Shown piece by piece: positions 26,012 through 34,848 of a stretch of 64,000 nt of DNA. The stretch is from Devosia sp. (GTDB lineage Bacteria; Pseudomonadota; Alphaproteobacteria; Rhizobiales; Devosiaceae), in contig JADGNE010000057.1 of assembly GCA_015234425.1 (NCBI GenBank), positions 54,729 to 118,728 of the forward strand. The letters run 5' to 3'. A program made the translations under genes and the position numbers. Under the pieces are notes generated by a model. It saw nothing but the letters and a program-made list of their open reading frames with translations, made no database searches and was not told the DNA's origin. Each line of letters begins with the position of its first letter. Position 1 is the first letter of the stretch.

Positions 26012-27031
26012 ATGACAGCCAGTAAACCCAAGATCCTGGTGACCAGACGCCTGCCCGACACGATCGAGGCGCGCATGGCGACATTGTTCGAAACCGACAT
26101 CAACGAAACGGACCAGACCCTGACCTCCGAGGATATCCTCACCGGTCTCGTGGGCAAGGATGTGCTGGTATCGACCATCACCGACCGGATCGACGCAGCG
26201 CTGATCGGAAAGCTGCCGCCGAGCGTGCGGTTGATCGCCCAGTTCGGCAATGGGGTGGACAATATCGACCTCGAAGCGGCCTGGGCCGCCGGGCTGACCG
26301 TGACCAATACGCCTAGCGTGCTCACTGAAGACACCGCCGACATGGCCATGGCGCTGATGCTGGCGCTGCCGCGGCGCCTCGTGGAAGGCACGCAGATGCT
26401 GCTGCGCGACCGGGCCTGGGCCGGCTGGTCGCCCACCTCGATGCTCGGCCATCGCCTGCGCGGCAAGGCGCTGGGCATTGTCGGCATGGGCCGGATCGGC
26501 ACGGCGGTGGCGCAGCGGGCGCGGGCTTTTGGGCTCTCGATCCATTATTTTTCGCGCAATCGGCGGCCGCCCGGAGTGGAGGAGCCCCTGGGCGCAGCCT
26601 ATTGGCCCGATCTCGACGCCATGCTCGAAGCGGTGGACATTGTTTCTCTGCACACGCCACTGACGCGGGAGACCAGCAATATCCTCTCGGCCGAGCGGCT
26701 CGCCCGGATGAAGCCGGATGCCTATGTGCTCAATGTCAGCCGTCCGGAACTGCTCGACGAGACGGCGCTGATTGGCGCGATCGAGAGCGGACGCCTGGCT
26801 GGTGCGGCACTGGACGTGTTCGAAAACCGCACGGGCATCAACCCGCGTCTTTTGTCGCTGGCCGAGGCGAACAGGGTGATCCTTACCGCCCATATGGCTT
26901 CGGCGACGCTCGAGGCGCGGATCGAAATGGGCGAGGCGGTGATCGTCAATATCCGCACGTTCATGGACGGCCACCAACCACCCCATCGGCTGCTGCCGGA
27001 CAGGCCATCGCCGCGCGCCCTGCGCGTCTGA
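26012..27031 (+). CDS. D-isomer-specific 2-hydroxyacid dehydrogenase
   Basis: A 339-residue NAD(P)-dependent dehydrogenase of the glyoxylate/hydroxypyruvate reductase or glycerate dehydrogenase group. The dinucleotide site is GIVGMGRIGTAVAQRA. The catalytic Arg lies in LNVSRPELLDE, Glu in DVFENRTGINP and His in LTAHMASATLE. It is divergent from the SH3 gene. Substrate cannot be told from sequence; glyoxylate is attractive because aceA is in the same window, but distant. Confidence 0.9.
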   Translation: MTASKPKILVTRRLPDTIEARMATLFETDINETDQTLTSEDILTGLVGKDVLVSTITDRIDAALIGKLPPSVRLIAQFGNGVDNIDLEAAWAAGLTVTNTPSVLTEDTADMAMALMLALPRRLVEGTQMLLRDRAWAGWSPTSMLGHRLRGKALGIVGMGRIGTAVAQRARAFGLSIHYFSRNRRPPGVEEPLGAAYWPDLDAMLEAVDIVSLHTPLTRETSNILSAERLARMKPDAYVLNVSRPELLDETALIGAIESGRLAGAALDVFENRTGINPRLLSLAEANRVILTAHMASATLEARIEMGEAVIVNIRTFMDGHQPPHRLLPDRPSPRALRV

Positions 27032-27188
27032 GTGTTGCAGCTTTTCCCCATTGTTCGCGCCATCGACCCGTGAGGGAACGCGGCCCCTTGCGTGGCAGGG
27101 ACTTGGCTCATAATCGTCGGGCTAGTGATCGGGCGGCTTTGGGGGGCATGGCCGCTTAGATCTACAGTTTCGGGTCCAGGAGCGCCCA

Positions 27189-27857
27189 GTGCCGTTGAAC
27201 AGGTTTTTCGCGTTAGCCCTCATGCTGTCCATCGTGCCCGCCGTTTCGGCGCAGGCCCAGGTGCGCAGTGAGCCGCCTCTGGTGGAAGAGGGCGGCCGTC
27301 TCGTGCTCGAAGCGATGGATCAGCGCATGGTGCTGCCCATGCCCGACTGGCTGAGCGACGCCCAGCGCAGCGACGGCAATGCCCGCGACAATGTCGAGAC
27401 CGTCTATATCGCCGACGAGACGCAGGCCCTGCTCGAGATTTATCCCAAGGGCGAGAGCCAGGCGCTGTGGACCACGCTTTACGGCACCCGCATCACGCGG
27501 CAGACCGAAGTCAGCCTTCTCGACTATCGCGCGGCGGTGATGTCGGCCTATGCCCGCAACTGCAAGCCGGAGTTGACCGGCTTTTTCCAGCTCGGCCCCG
27601 ACGAGGGGGAAAAGCTGGCGCCGCTCGGCTTTGTGTGTGGCAGCTATCTCGACAATCTGACCGGCTACCAGGGCCTCGGCGAGGTGATGGTCGTCAGCTT
27701 CCGCAAATCGGACCGCGGCATTGCCATCGTCTACCAGGAATGGCGCGGCAAGAGCTTTGATCCGGCCCAGCCCGGCAGCTGGCCGGTGGCGACCGCGACG
27801 GTCGAAGCGCGGGCCAACCAGCTCAACAGCGATGCGCAACTGAGCGCGCTGGATTGA
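27189..27857 (+). CDS. Secreted hypothetical protein
   Basis: A 222-residue protein with a GTG start preceded by CCAGGAGC and a clear signal peptide (FFALALMLSIVPAVSAQAQ). The mature protein holds two cysteines (RNCKPEL and GFVCGSY) that could form a disulfide, and ends in a polar helix. No domain is recognised. It stands immediately before rbfA with 26 bases between, so they may share a transcript. Confidence 0.7.
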   Translation: MPLNRFFALALMLSIVPAVSAQAQVRSEPPLVEEGGRLVLEAMDQRMVLPMPDWLSDAQRSDGNARDNVETVYIADETQALLEIYPKGESQALWTTLYGTRITRQTEVSLLDYRAAVMSAYARNCKPELTGFFQLGPDEGEKLAPLGFVCGSYLDNLTGYQGLGEVMVVSFRKSDRGIAIVYQEWRGKSFDPAQPGSWPVATATVEARANQLNSDAQLSALD

Positions 27858-27883
27858 CGCAAGGCCCCGGAGGGCCTATCGGC

Positions 27884-28297
27884 ATGGTCATGAAGAAAGA
27901 CAATAAGCCCCTCGGTCCCAGCCAGCGCTCGCTGCGCGTGGGTGAACTTGTTCGCCATGCCCTGGCCGATATTTTCGCGCGCGGCGATATCGAGGATGAA
28001 GCCCTTGTGGGCGCGGTTCTGACCGTGCCTGAAGTGCGCATGTCACCCGATCTCAAGGTGGCCAATGCCTATGTGATGCCGCTCGGTGGCGCCTATGCCG
28101 AAGAGATCGTCGCTGTGCTCAACCGGCATGCCAAATTCGTCCGGGGCCGCGTGGCTCCGCAGATCAACATGAAATTCGCGCCCGAAATCCGCTTCCATGT
28201 CGATGCCACGTTCGAGGAAGCAGGGCGCATTGACGCGCTGCTGCGCTCGGATCGCGTCCGGCGGGATCTGGACGACGACGGCAGCGACGAAGACTGA
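27884..28297 (+). CDS. rbfA: Ribosome-binding factor A
   Basis: A 137-residue KH-fold protein for maturation of the 30S subunit's 16S 5' region. SQRSLRVGELVRHALADIFARG and LKVANAYVMPLGG are family signatures. The ATG at 27884 has GGAGGG nine bases before it; the codon at 27890 is also possible. In most alphaproteobacteria it follows infB, but here it follows an unrelated secreted protein. truB follows three bases later. Confidence 0.93.
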   Translation: MVMKKDNKPLGPSQRSLRVGELVRHALADIFARGDIEDEALVGAVLTVPEVRMSPDLKVANAYVMPLGGAYAEEIVAVLNRHAKFVRGRVAPQINMKFAPEIRFHVDATFEEAGRIDALLRSDRVRRDLDDDGSDED

Positions 28298-28300
28298 CAA

Positions 28301-29209
28301 TTGGCCGAACAGAAAAAATCCAAGAAGCGCCCCATCTCCGGATGGGTTGTGCTCAACAAGCCGTATGACTTCACCTCCACCCAGGCGGTGGGCAAGGTGC
28401 GCTGGCTGTTTTCGGCCGCCAAGGCCGGCCATGCCGGAACGCTCGATCCTCTGGCCACCGGCATTCTGCCGATCGCCTTGGGCGAGGCCACCAAGGCCGT
28501 GCCGCAGGTGCAGGACGGCACGAAAGTCTATCGGTTCTCGATTGTCTGGGGCTCGGCGACGACCACTGACGACGTCGAGGGCGAAGTGATCGCCACATCC
28601 GATGTGCGACCCGACAGGGAAGCGCTTGAGGCGGTGCTGCCCCGGTTCACTGGCACTATCATGCAGCGCCCGCCGATTTTCTCGGCGCTCAAGATCGACG
28701 GCGAGCGCGCCTATGATCTGGCGCGCGCCGGCGAAGTTGTGGAACTGGCACCCCGCCCGGTCGATATTGATGCGATCGAGCTCATTGAGCACGGCGCAGA
28801 AAAGACCGTGTTGGAAGTGACCTGCGGCAAGGGCACTTATGTGCGCTCGCTGGCTCGGGACATTGCCGAGGTATTGGGCACGCGTGGCCATGTGGGCAGC
28901 CTTCACCGCGCCGCCGTTGGCCCGTTTACCGACGACGATGCGGTGACGCTCGAAGAGCTGGAAGCCGCTGAAGAGGGCGAAGCCCGCGACGCCATGATCG
29001 GGCCGGTGTCCGCCGGGCTGGTCGATCTGCCGGAAATCCGGCTGGATCCGGTGCAGGCCACCGCCGTTAGCCATGGCAATCCGGTGCTGCTCACCGGTGC
29101 GGGATCGCCCGCACAGCTCGATGAATGCTGGGCCAGTTTCAAGGGCAAGGTGGTTGCCACCGGGCATGTTGAATTCGGCCAGTTCAAGCCGCGCCGGGTT
29201 TTTAACTAG
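28301..29209 (+). CDS. truB: tRNA pseudouridine(55) synthase
   Basis: A 302-residue enzyme that makes pseudouridine 55 in the tRNA T-loop. The catalytic Asp is in KAGHAGTLDPLATGILP, and GEATK and TYVRSLARDIAEVLG are also typical. The start is a TTG codon three bases after the rbfA stop; no ATG occurs before the conserved core (RPISGWVVLNKP), so TTG is needed. Order rbfA-truB is conserved; rpsO and pnp do not follow. Confidence 0.95.
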   Translation: MAEQKKSKKRPISGWVVLNKPYDFTSTQAVGKVRWLFSAAKAGHAGTLDPLATGILPIALGEATKAVPQVQDGTKVYRFSIVWGSATTTDDVEGEVIATSDVRPDREALEAVLPRFTGTIMQRPPIFSALKIDGERAYDLARAGEVVELAPRPVDIDAIELIEHGAEKTVLEVTCGKGTYVRSLARDIAEVLGTRGHVGSLHRAAVGPFTDDDAVTLEELEAAEEGEARDAMIGPVSAGLVDLPEIRLDPVQATAVSHGNPVLLTGAGSPAQLDECWASFKGKVVATGHVEFGQFKPRRVFN

Positions 29210-29247
29210 GGCAAGTAACGCCCTGGTCCGACATCAGCTTTTTCGAC

Positions 29248-29325
29248 CGTCATTGCCCGGCTTGTCCGGGCAATCCAGTTTTTGGAGCGATGGACCACCG
29301 GGACAAGCCCGGTGGTGACGATGGG
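29248..29325. repeat. Two-hairpin repeat, family B copy 1
   Basis: About 78 bases with two hairpins: TTGCCCGG-cttgt-CCGGGCAA (29253-29273... arms 8 bp) and CCACCGGG-acaag-CCCGGTGG (29295-29315, flanking C-G added). It lies between the convergent genes truB and the sugar kinase. Other copies are at 37507-37586 and 50174-50253; the stems keep pairing despite base changes. Confidence 0.75.
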
Positions 29326-29363
29326 AGAGGAAGGCGTTTCTCCCAAGGTTCCTACTTTCGATC

Positions 29364-30254
29364 TCAGACCAGTGCGTCGACGTCTTTTGCCAGCGGGATG
29401 GCGGGCTGGGCGCCGGGGTTGAGGCAGGCGAGGCTGCCGGCGATGGCAGCGCGACGCATGGCCTTTTCAAGATCCAGGCCGGCTTCGAGGCTGGCGGCGA
29501 GATATCCGCAGAAAGTGTCGCCGGCGCCGACCGTATCGACGGGCTTTACCGGATGGGCTGCGACCGAAATCGCGCCATCAGGGGTCTGGGCGCGGGCGCC
29601 ATCGGCACCGAGGGTAACGACAATGGTGCGGCCGGTGTTTTTCACCCAATCGGCCATGGCGGCATCGAGCTCGGCAATCGGGCGGCCGGTGAGCAGGGAA
29701 AACTCGGTTTCGTTGGCGACGACGATGTCAGCCAGCGGTGCGAACTCTGCCGTGTCCGGAAGGAAGGGCGCGGTGTTGAGGACGCTGCGCGCGCCCCTTT
29801 CCCGGGCGATTTCGAGGGCGCGACGGGTCGCGGCCTGGGGCACTTCCTGTTGGAGGAGGACGATGTCGCCAGCCTTGAGCGCGGCAAGGCTGTTGTCGGC
29901 ATCCTCTGGACTGACCGTGCCATTGGCACCGGGCAGAATGGCAATGACGTTTTCGCCTTCGGCATCGACAAAGATCATGGCGATGCCGGTCGCCGCCTCG
30001 GCTTTTCGCATCGCCGAAAGATCGACCCCGCCGGACTTCAGCAGAGCGAGCGCCATATCGGCAAAGGCATCGTCGCCCACGGCCGAGACATGGCGGACCT
30101 CTGCTCCGGCGCGGCGGGCCGCCAGCGCCTGATTGGCGCCCTTGCCACCCGGCGCCATGGAGAAGGTGCCGCCCGCGACGGTTTCGCCGGGCTCTGGCAG
30201 ACGCGTGACAGTGCCGACCTGATCAAGATTGGTAGAGCCGAATACGGTAATCAC
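29364..30254 (-). CDS. rbsK: Ribokinase (PfkB family)
   Basis: A 296-residue sugar kinase. The substrate-binding MAPGGKGANQALAARRAGA (around residue 32) and the ATP-site anion hole DTVGAGDTFCGYLAASL (late) are the two PfkB signatures, and the ribokinase-like opening ITVFGSTNLDQVG fits. Ribose is the default substrate, but no transporter or other ribose genes lie nearby, so another pentose or nucleoside is possible. It overlaps the DUF1697 gene start by four bases. Confidence 0.85.
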   Translation of the reverse strand: MITVFGSTNLDQVGTVTRLPEPGETVAGGTFSMAPGGKGANQALAARRAGAEVRHVSAVGDDAFADMALALLKSGGVDLSAMRKAEAATGIAMIFVDAEGENVIAILPGANGTVSPEDADNSLAALKAGDIVLLQQEVPQAATRRALEIARERGARSVLNTAPFLPDTAEFAPLADIVVANETEFSLLTGRPIAELDAAMADWVKNTGRTIVVTLGADGARAQTPDGAISVAAHPVKPVDTVGAGDTFCGYLAASLEAGLDLEKAMRRAAIAGSLACLNPGAQPAIPLAKDVDALV

Positions 30255-30790
30255 TGCAGAATCTTCTCTATCGTGTTCCAGTTGCGCATGGTGTCGAGCG
30301 TGGTCTTGCCCAGGCGGGCATAGAGCGGCTTCAGCACCTCTTCGACATGTTCTGTATAGCGGCCATTGGCCTGGAGATAGGAGGCAATGTAGATTTCTCT
30401 GGCGTCGATGCGCAGGATTTCCGTGTCGCGTGGGCGGCTCTCAAGCGCAATCCCGTCCGGCAGTGGCGCATCGAACAGCAAGACATGGCGAGTGAGATCG
30501 GCCGCGGGATCAAGCGCGCCAAAAGGGTTTTCGGACAGCATTTTGGCCAATTGTTCTTCCGAACGGAGGACGACACCGACCTCGAAGCCAAATTGTTCCG
30601 CGATGGCCTTTTCCAGCTTTGCCTTGAGCTGGGCTTCCGGACCGTCCGCCACCAGGCGAACATTGCCGCTGGCCAGAATGGTCTTCACATCAGAAAAGCC
30701 CGCCGCTTCGAGGCAGGACTTGAGCTCGGCCATCTTCATCCGCCGCTTGCCCAGATTGATGCCGCGGAGAAAGGCGCCCCAGACCGGCAT
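30251..30790 (-). CDS. DUF1697 family protein
   Basis: A 179-residue cytoplasmic protein of DUF1697 (FAFLRGINLGKR-type opening, here WGAFLRGINLGKRRMKMAELKSCL). The function is unknown; the fold is a tandem ferredoxin-like one. It overlaps the ribokinase and abuts the YdeI-like gene, forming a minus-strand run of four small genes with probable shared expression. Confidence 0.85.
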   Translation of the reverse strand: MPVWGAFLRGINLGKRRMKMAELKSCLEAAGFSDVKTILASGNVRLVADGPEAQLKAKLEKAIAEQFGFEVGVVLRSEEQLAKMLSENPFGALDPAADLTRHVLLFDAPLPDGIALESRPRDTEILRIDAREIYIASYLQANGRYTEHVEEVLKPLYARLGKTTLDTMRNWNTIEKILQ

Positions 30791-31389
30791 TATTTCGGCT
30801 CCATCTTTTGCGGATAAATGGTTTCGCCGCGCGCCAGCATATCAACGAAGCCGGCGATCTTGCACGCCCGCGCCGCTTCGGTCTTGAGACTGTTGGTCCG
30901 GAAAATCAGCGCGAATCTGTTTTGTGCGGTGAGCTGGTCATAGGTACTTTGCGCATTGGGATTGGCGGCAATTGCGGCAAGAAGATCGGTCGGCGCGTCC
31001 TGAGTGGTCGCATAGGCAGCGTCCCAGCGGCCGTCCTTTTTGGCGGCCTCGACGTGGACCAGCCCGTGCGGCGTCATCAGCCCCATGTCGGTGAGGCGGG
31101 CGACATTATCGCGATTGACCTGGCTCCACACCGATTTGGGCCGACGCGGGCAGTAGCGCTGGACGAAGGACACCTCGTCCCAGCTTTTCTTGATGGCGTC
31201 GATCCAGCCCCAGCACAGCACGGCATCGATAGCTTCGATCGGGGTGATGGTGGCCCGGCCGCTGGCCTTCTTGAAGATACGGATCCAGACCTCGTCATCG
31301 GTCTGGTGATGCACTGCCAGCCAGTCGTAAGAGGCCCGGAAATCCTCAAATTCCCGGAGCTTTTCGACAGGGACCGTGACGGGCGCCAT
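30790..31389 (-). CDS. YdeI/OmpD-associated family protein
   Basis: A 199-residue protein of the YdeI/OmpD-associated (bacteriocin-protection) family. The core WIRIFKKASGRATITPIEAIDAVLCWGWIDAIKK and the following RYCPRRPKSVWSQVNRDNVARL are typical. Members have been linked to resistance to cationic peptides in enteric bacteria, but the activity is unknown. It follows the N-acetyltransferase after 3 bases. Confidence 0.85.
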   Translation of the reverse strand: MAPVTVPVEKLREFEDFRASYDWLAVHHQTDDEVWIRIFKKASGRATITPIEAIDAVLCWGWIDAIKKSWDEVSFVQRYCPRRPKSVWSQVNRDNVARLTDMGLMTPHGLVHVEAAKKDGRWDAAYATTQDAPTDLLAAIAANPNAQSTYDQLTAQNRFALIFRTNSLKTEAARACKIAGFVDMLARGETIYPQKMEPK

Positions 31390-31392
31390 GGC

Positions 31393-32274
31393 CTAGCTTT
31401 CGGGCGTGGGCTGGGGTTCGGCTGCCGGCTCGGCTTCGGCTTCCGCAGGAGGAGGCTCGGGCAGCAGGGCCAGAAGGGCGGCGTCAAGCGCTTCATTGGC
31501 TGGCAGGACGAGGCCGAATTCACCGGTGAGAATGGCGCGCATCTCTTCAATGGTGGTGATCTCGGTCCGCTGCTTGTCGCCATCGAGCGAGCGAACGGTG
31601 AATCGCGCATCGCGCAGGGTCAGACGCCGGCCACTGGGCGACAGGCTCGCGAGGAGATTGCCGGTGAAGGGGGAAGCCGGGTCGCTCGACATGCGCGCAT
31701 TGACGGCGGCGAGCTGGGCCTCGTCCACATTGGCCGTGGTGAAGGCATAGAGCGGGCGCCACTGGTCGCCCAGCTGCACTTCCATCGTCCATTCCGGATC
31801 GCCACCCATCAGGCGGAAGTTCTGGTGGGGCGTCGACTGATCGGCCTCGGCGCGCAGACGCAGCGGCGTCGTCAGCGTGAGGCTGCCAAAGCCGACGTCG
31901 GCGATGTAATTTTGTCCGTTGACCTCGACGAGCAGCAGCATGTGGCTGGGCTCGCTGGCGCCGGTGTCCTCTGCATGGGGCCAGATGACCCGGGCGAGGA
32001 GGGGGCGAACTCCATAGTCGAGCTCGGCGAGGACGCGCATGAACAACAGATTGTGTTCAAAGCAATAGCCGCCGCGCCGCTCGGCAAGCAGCTTGCGCTC
32101 GATGCTTTGCTGATCGAGAGCGACCTGCTTGCCCATCAGGGCATCAAGATTTTCGAAGGGGATCGTCGCGGGATGAAGAGCGTGGAGCAGTTCAAGCGTC
32201 GCCACCGTGGGCGCGATTGAACCGGCAAAACCGATTCGGTCGAAATAGGCTTTGAGGTTGACCTTTTCGGGCAT
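31393..32274 (-). CDS. nat: Arylamine N-acetyltransferase
   Basis: A 293-residue NAT-family enzyme. The catalytic triad is visible: Cys in RRGGYCFEHNLLF, His in SHMLLLVEVNG and Asp in IADVGFGS. These enzymes move an acetyl group from acetyl-CoA to arylamines or hydrazines. The last 25 residues are a Pro/Glu/Ala-rich tail (EPPPAEAEAEPAAEPQP) not part of the fold. It starts the minus-strand run. Confidence 0.92.
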   Translation of the reverse strand: MPEKVNLKAYFDRIGFAGSIAPTVATLELLHALHPATIPFENLDALMGKQVALDQQSIERKLLAERRGGYCFEHNLLFMRVLAELDYGVRPLLARVIWPHAEDTGASEPSHMLLLVEVNGQNYIADVGFGSLTLTTPLRLRAEADQSTPHQNFRLMGGDPEWTMEVQLGDQWRPLYAFTTANVDEAQLAAVNARMSSDPASPFTGNLLASLSPSGRRLTLRDARFTVRSLDGDKQRTEITTIEEMRAILTGEFGLVLPANEALDAALLALLPEPPPAEAEAEPAAEPQPTPES

Positions 32275-32375
32275 CGACCACCTTTGTCGCAGTTTCGGTT
32301 GCGCACACTATGGTCTGGCGGGCGGGATTTGTCACTTCCACCCACGGGGGCGGGCACAAATGTCGCGCCAGAGGA

Positions 32376-32852
32376 TCAGACGGGGGTCTTGCGAACCCGG
32401 ATCACCACATCGACATGGGCCACTTCCATGCCGGCCGGCGGCTGCGGCAGGGCCTTGAACGCCACCGAATCGGCCGGAATATCGATCATCCGCTGCTCGT
32501 CTTCGACATAGAAGTGGTGGTGATCAGAGGTGTCGGTGTCGAAATAGGACCGCGAGGCATCGATGGCGACTTCGCGCAAAAGCCCGGCTTCGTGGAACTG
32601 ATGGAGCGTATTGTAGATGGTTGCCAGCGACACGTTCACGTGAGCCATGGTGGCTTCGGAGTGCAATTGTTCCGCGCTCACATGACGATGCGGGCCGGCG
32701 AACAGCAGCTCGGCCAGAGCGACGCGCTGCCGCGTTGGGCGGAGTCCGGCCATGCGCAGGACGGCCGTCAGGCAGGGCGTGCGGGACGGATGCAACCGGT
32801 CGGCAAGGCTGTGATCGGACATTGGGCCAGAATTACTCGTCAGAAGGTCCAT
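32376..32852 (-). CDS. irr: Fur-family iron response regulator Irr
   Basis: A 158-residue haem-responsive regulator of Hyphomicrobiales. [18 protein letters not shown] is the recognition helix region, STVYNTLHQF-like ([16 protein letters not shown]) the winged helix, and [11 protein letters not shown] the histidine cluster that binds haem in Irr. It would hold iron-consuming pathways down when haem is short. The ATG at 32852 has GAAGG upstream; a later ATG at 32822 lacks one. It is divergent from fabA, the common arrangement in Rhizobiales. Confidence 0.9.
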   Translation of the reverse strand: MDLLTSNSGPMSDHSLADRLHPSRTPCLTAVLRMAGLRPTRQRVALAELLFAGPHRHVSAEQLHSEATMAHVNVSLATIYNTLHQFHEAGLLREVAIDASRSYFDTDTSDHHHFYVEDEQRMIDIPADSVAFKALPQPPAGMEVAHVDVVIRVRKTPV

Positions 32853-32998
32853 ATATTTCCAGCCCTTCTTATAGTGTCGCGGGACCGGGGAAACAAGCCG
32901 CGCGGGGCCTTGCGGGGGTCAATGCGCGTTTAGGCCCGCTTGACCCTCATTGTGCGCCCCTATACGAGACAAAGCTTAAGGCGAAGTGGGGAAGCACG

Positions 32999-33529
32999 AT
33001 GGCCGATCGGCAACACGCATTTAATTACGAAGAGCTTCTGGCGCATGGTCGGGGTGAATTGCCTGGCCAGGGCGACGCTCGTCTTCCCGCACCGCCGATG
33101 CTGATGTTCAATCGCATCACCGACATTCAGGAAGATGGCGGCGAATTCGGCAAGGGCTATGTGCGCGCCGAGCTCGACGTCACTCCGGACCTCTGGTTCT
33201 TCCAGTGCCACTTCATCGGCGACCCGGTGATGCCAGGGTGCCTCGGTCTTGACGCCATCTGGCAGATGACCGGGTTTTTCCTGTCGTGGATCGGCCAGCC
33301 CGGCAAGGGTCGCGCCCTCGGTGGTGAGATCAAGTTCACCGGCCAGGTGACCAATGATATCAAGCTTGTCGAATATGGCATTGACCTCAAGCGCGTGATG
33401 AAGTCGCGCCTGACGCTGGGCATTGCCGATGGCTGGGTGAAGGCCGACGGCAAGGTGATCTACGAAGCCAAGGACCTGCGCGTAGGCCTTTTCACCGACA
33501 GCCAGCTTCAGGATCAGAAGGGCAGCTAA
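32999..33529 (+). CDS. fabA: 3-hydroxydecanoyl-ACP dehydratase/isomerase
   Basis: A 176-residue hot-dog fold enzyme that dehydrates 3-hydroxydecanoyl-ACP and isomerises trans-2 to cis-3-decenoyl-ACP, starting unsaturated fatty acid synthesis. The catalytic His and Asp lie in [25 protein letters not shown]. It is followed by fabB after 60 bases, which elongates the cis product. The promoter region is shared with irr. Confidence 0.96.
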   Translation: MADRQHAFNYEELLAHGRGELPGQGDARLPAPPMLMFNRITDIQEDGGEFGKGYVRAELDVTPDLWFFQCHFIGDPVMPGCLGLDAIWQMTGFFLSWIGQPGKGRALGGEIKFTGQVTNDIKLVEYGIDLKRVMKSRLTLGIADGWVKADGKVIYEAKDLRVGLFTDSQLQDQKGS

Positions 33530-33589
33530 GCCCTAATCTGCGCTTTATTTTGACGTGCGCCAGCCTCACGGCGCGAAGACGAGGACGAT

Positions 33590-34816
33590 ATGAGACGTGT
33601 AGTGGTTACCGGCATGGGCATCATTTCCTCGATCGGCAATTCGCTGGACGAGGTGACGACGAGCCTGCGCCTTGCAAAGCCGGGCATCGTCTTTGCCGAG
33701 GACTATGCCGAACTTGGCTTCCGCAGCCAGGTGAAGGGCGACCCGCGTCTCGATCCGTTCGAAGCTCTCGACCGCCGCGTGACCCGTTTCATGGGCAAGG
33801 GCGCGGCGTGGAACTATCTGGCCATGCAGCAGGCGATTGCCGATGCGGGCCTTGAGGCGAGCGACATTTCCAACCCGATGACCGGTATCGTCATGGGCTC
33901 CGGTGGCGCGTCGACCAAGACCATCGTCGAAGCTGCTGATATCGTTCGTAAAAATAACAGCCCCAAGCGCATTGGGCCGCTAGCCGTGCCCAAGGCCATG
34001 GGCTCGACCGCCTCGGCAACGCTGGCGACGTCCTTCGGCATCAAGGGCATCAACTACACAATCACCGCAGCCTGCGCGACCTCCAAGCACTGCATCGGCA
34101 ATGCCTATGAGCAGATCATGCTGGGCAAGCAGGACATCGTCTTTGCCGGTGGCCACGAAGATCTCGACTGGACCCTTTCCGATCTCTTCGACGCCATGGG
34201 CGCGATGAGCTCGAATTTTAACGACAATCCGTCCAAAGCCTCGCGCGCCTATGACGCCAATCGCGATGGTTTTGTGATTTCGGGCGGCGCCGGTGTGCTG
34301 GTGCTCGAAGAATATGAGCGCGCCAAGGCGCGTGGCGCCAAGATCTGGGCTGAGGTCGTGGGCTATGGCGCCACTTCGGACGGCGTCGACATGGTTGCCC
34401 CTTCCGGTGAAGGCGCTGAGCGCTGCATGCGCATGGCGCTGAAAAACGTAAAAGCGCCAATCGATTACATCAATCCGCATGCCACCTCGACCCCTGTGGG
34501 TGACCTCAAGGAAATCGAGGCGCTGCGCGCCGTGTTCGGCAATGAAGACAAGTGCCCGCCGATCTCGGCGACCAAGTCGCTCACCGGCCACAGCCAGGGC
34601 GCAACGGGCGTGCACGAATCGATCTATTCGATCCTGATGATGGCCAACCGGTTCATCGCCGAGAGCGCCAATATCGAGACCATTGACCCCGCCTTTGCCG
34701 ACATGCCGATCCTGCGCCAGCGCCGCGACGACGTCGATCTGGGCTATGTGCTGTCCAATTCCTTCGGCTTTGGCGGCACCAATGCGGCCTTGGTGTTCAA
34801 GCATCCGGACGCCTGA
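33590..34816 (+). CDS. fabB: 3-oxoacyl-ACP synthase I
   Basis: A 408-residue condensing enzyme. The catalytic Cys is in [14 protein letters not shown], and the two His are in [11 protein letters not shown] and [27 protein letters not shown] is the C-terminal signature. It elongates both saturated and unsaturated acyl-ACP and is needed for the FabA-made cis bond. The gene pair fabA-fabB is a typical unit. Confidence 0.95.
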   Translation: MRRVVVTGMGIISSIGNSLDEVTTSLRLAKPGIVFAEDYAELGFRSQVKGDPRLDPFEALDRRVTRFMGKGAAWNYLAMQQAIADAGLEASDISNPMTGIVMGSGGASTKTIVEAADIVRKNNSPKRIGPLAVPKAMGSTASATLATSFGIKGINYTITAACATSKHCIGNAYEQIMLGKQDIVFAGGHEDLDWTLSDLFDAMGAMSSNFNDNPSKASRAYDANRDGFVISGGAGVLVLEEYERAKARGAKIWAEVVGYGATSDGVDMVAPSGEGAERCMRMALKNVKAPIDYINPHATSTPVGDLKEIEALRAVFGNEDKCPPISATKSLTGHSQGATGVHESIYSILMMANRFIAESANIETIDPAFADMPILRQRRDDVDLGYVLSNSFGFGGTNAALVFKHPDA

Positions 34817-34848
34817 CGCCAGCCAACGGCGACCGCCCCGAGGGTGAG

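Noticed and set aside
25909-26502. Long N-terminal extension of the SH3 protein (388 codons)
   Set aside because: The extra frame is opposite the 2-hydroxyacid dehydrogenase gene; the signal peptide begins at 25908.
32637-32647. TTCACGTGAG in irr as a fifth parS-like site
   Set aside because: Only 11 of 16 positions match the ParB consensus and it lacks the shared 15-mer.
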